Shown here in pieces: positions 4,953-5,225 of a DNA stretch of 5,225 nucleotides. The notes beneath the pieces were generated by a model that had not been told where the DNA came from, ran no database searches, and saw only the letters and a list, made by a program, of their open reading frames with translations. Location: the NCBI GenBank assembly GCA_030669135.1, contig DAOVEE010000138.1, positions 1 through 5,225 of the forward strand, read 5' to 3'. Numbering within the stretch: the stretch's first letter is position 1; each line of letters begins with the position of its first letter. Position numbers and translations under genes: made by a program. The DNA is from Candidatus Bathyarchaeota archaeon. GTDB lineage: Archaea > Thermoproteota > Bathyarchaeia > TCS64.

Positions 4953-5225
4953 ATGAGTTCGTCTAGACCACCGGCAGCAACGAAGAGACCCAAGGAGATC
5001 ACCGTCCACGAAGACACTCGCGTCGATAACTACTACTGGTTGCGAGAGAAGACGAGCCCTGAGGTAATCACGTACCTTGAGGCTGAGAACAGGTACACGG
5101 CACAGGTGATGAAGCACACGGAGGGCCTCCAGCGGCGGCTCTACGACGAGATGGTGGGCAGGATACAGGAGACCGACACCAGCGCCCCCGTCAGGTACGG
5201 CGACTACCTCTACTACACCCGCACC
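4953..5225 (+). CDS. ptrB: Oligopeptidase B (S9A prolyl-oligopeptidase family), partial (C-terminus off the right edge)
   Basis: From the ATG at 4953 the plus strand is open for 91 codons to the window edge. Residues about 19-30 read HEDTRVDNYYWL, the N-terminal signature of oligopeptidase B, which in E. coli PtrB reads HGDTRIDNYYWL. Then come REKTSPEVITYLEAEN, a helix LQRRLYDEMVGRIQETD, and SAPVRYGDYLYYTR, matching the family's first propeller strand. Oligopeptidase B is a cytosolic serine peptidase with a beta-propeller and an alpha/beta-hydrolase domain that cleaves short peptides after Lys or Arg. The catalytic Ser-Asp-His domain and the residues that set basic specificity lie outside the window, so the subfamily rests on the N-terminal match. 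No signal peptide is seen. In-frame TTG (4938) and CTG (4929) codons are weaker starts; a TAA at 4920 closes the frame upstream. No SD is visible. Confidence 0.85.
   Translation, partial: MSSSRPPAATKRPKEITVHEDTRVDNYYWLREKTSPEVITYLEAENRYTAQVMKHTEGLQRRLYDEMVGRIQETDTSAPVRYGDYLYYTRT

Noticed and set aside
4815..5117. Minus-strand 100-codon open frame across the oligopeptidase start
   Set aside because: It overlaps the clear oligopeptidase B N-terminus, the divergent promoter gap and the end of the oxidoreductase gene, and shows no recognisable domain.
1..5225. CRISPR array, tRNA/rRNA, transposase or integrase, toxin-antitoxin or defence cassette
   Set aside because: I found no spaced direct repeats, cloverleaf-like sequence, mobile-element protein or paired small genes on reading both strands.

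Overview
The window looks like a piece of a GC-rich archaeal chromosome, probably a thermophilic lineage. Arg is often AGG and Ile often ATA. AT-rich TATA-like boxes lie about 25-33 nt upstream of several start codons that have no Shine-Dalgarno (SD) sequence, which fits leaderless or short-leader transcripts. One gene has a good GAGGT ribosome-binding site. Probable F420-type and creatininase-family enzymes fit an archaeal host, but those families also occur in bacteria. The host assignment is therefore an inference, and nothing here names a species.

Layout, left to right. (1) Positions 1-638, minus strand: the N-terminal 212 codons of an SCP2-like plus cupin protein that runs off the left edge. 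(2) A 39-bp divergent gap. (3) Positions 678-1646, plus: a DUF1385/YqhQ-type membrane protein. (4) Positions 1657-1828, plus: a small unrecognised coding stretch whose coding signature changes frame at about 1741. (5) Positions 1868-2617, plus: a creatininase-family amidohydrolase with all expected metal ligands, followed by a T7 tract. (6) A 94-bp convergent gap. (7) Positions 2712-3908, minus: a 12-helix MFS transporter. (8) Positions 4001-4852, minus: an LLM-class flavin/F420-dependent oxidoreductase. (9) A 100-bp divergent gap with TATA-like boxes. (10) Positions 4953-5225, plus: the N-terminal 91 codons of an oligopeptidase B (S9A) that runs off the right edge.

The genes look mainly like housekeeping or small-molecule metabolism. 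The oxidoreductase and the transporter are codirectional and could be co-transcribed, although a hairpin and T-rich DNA lie between them. I see no CRISPR array, transposase, integrase, tRNA, rRNA or toxin-antitoxin pair, and no convincing new multi-gene system. The oddest local signal is the frame switch in the small gene after the DUF1385 gene.
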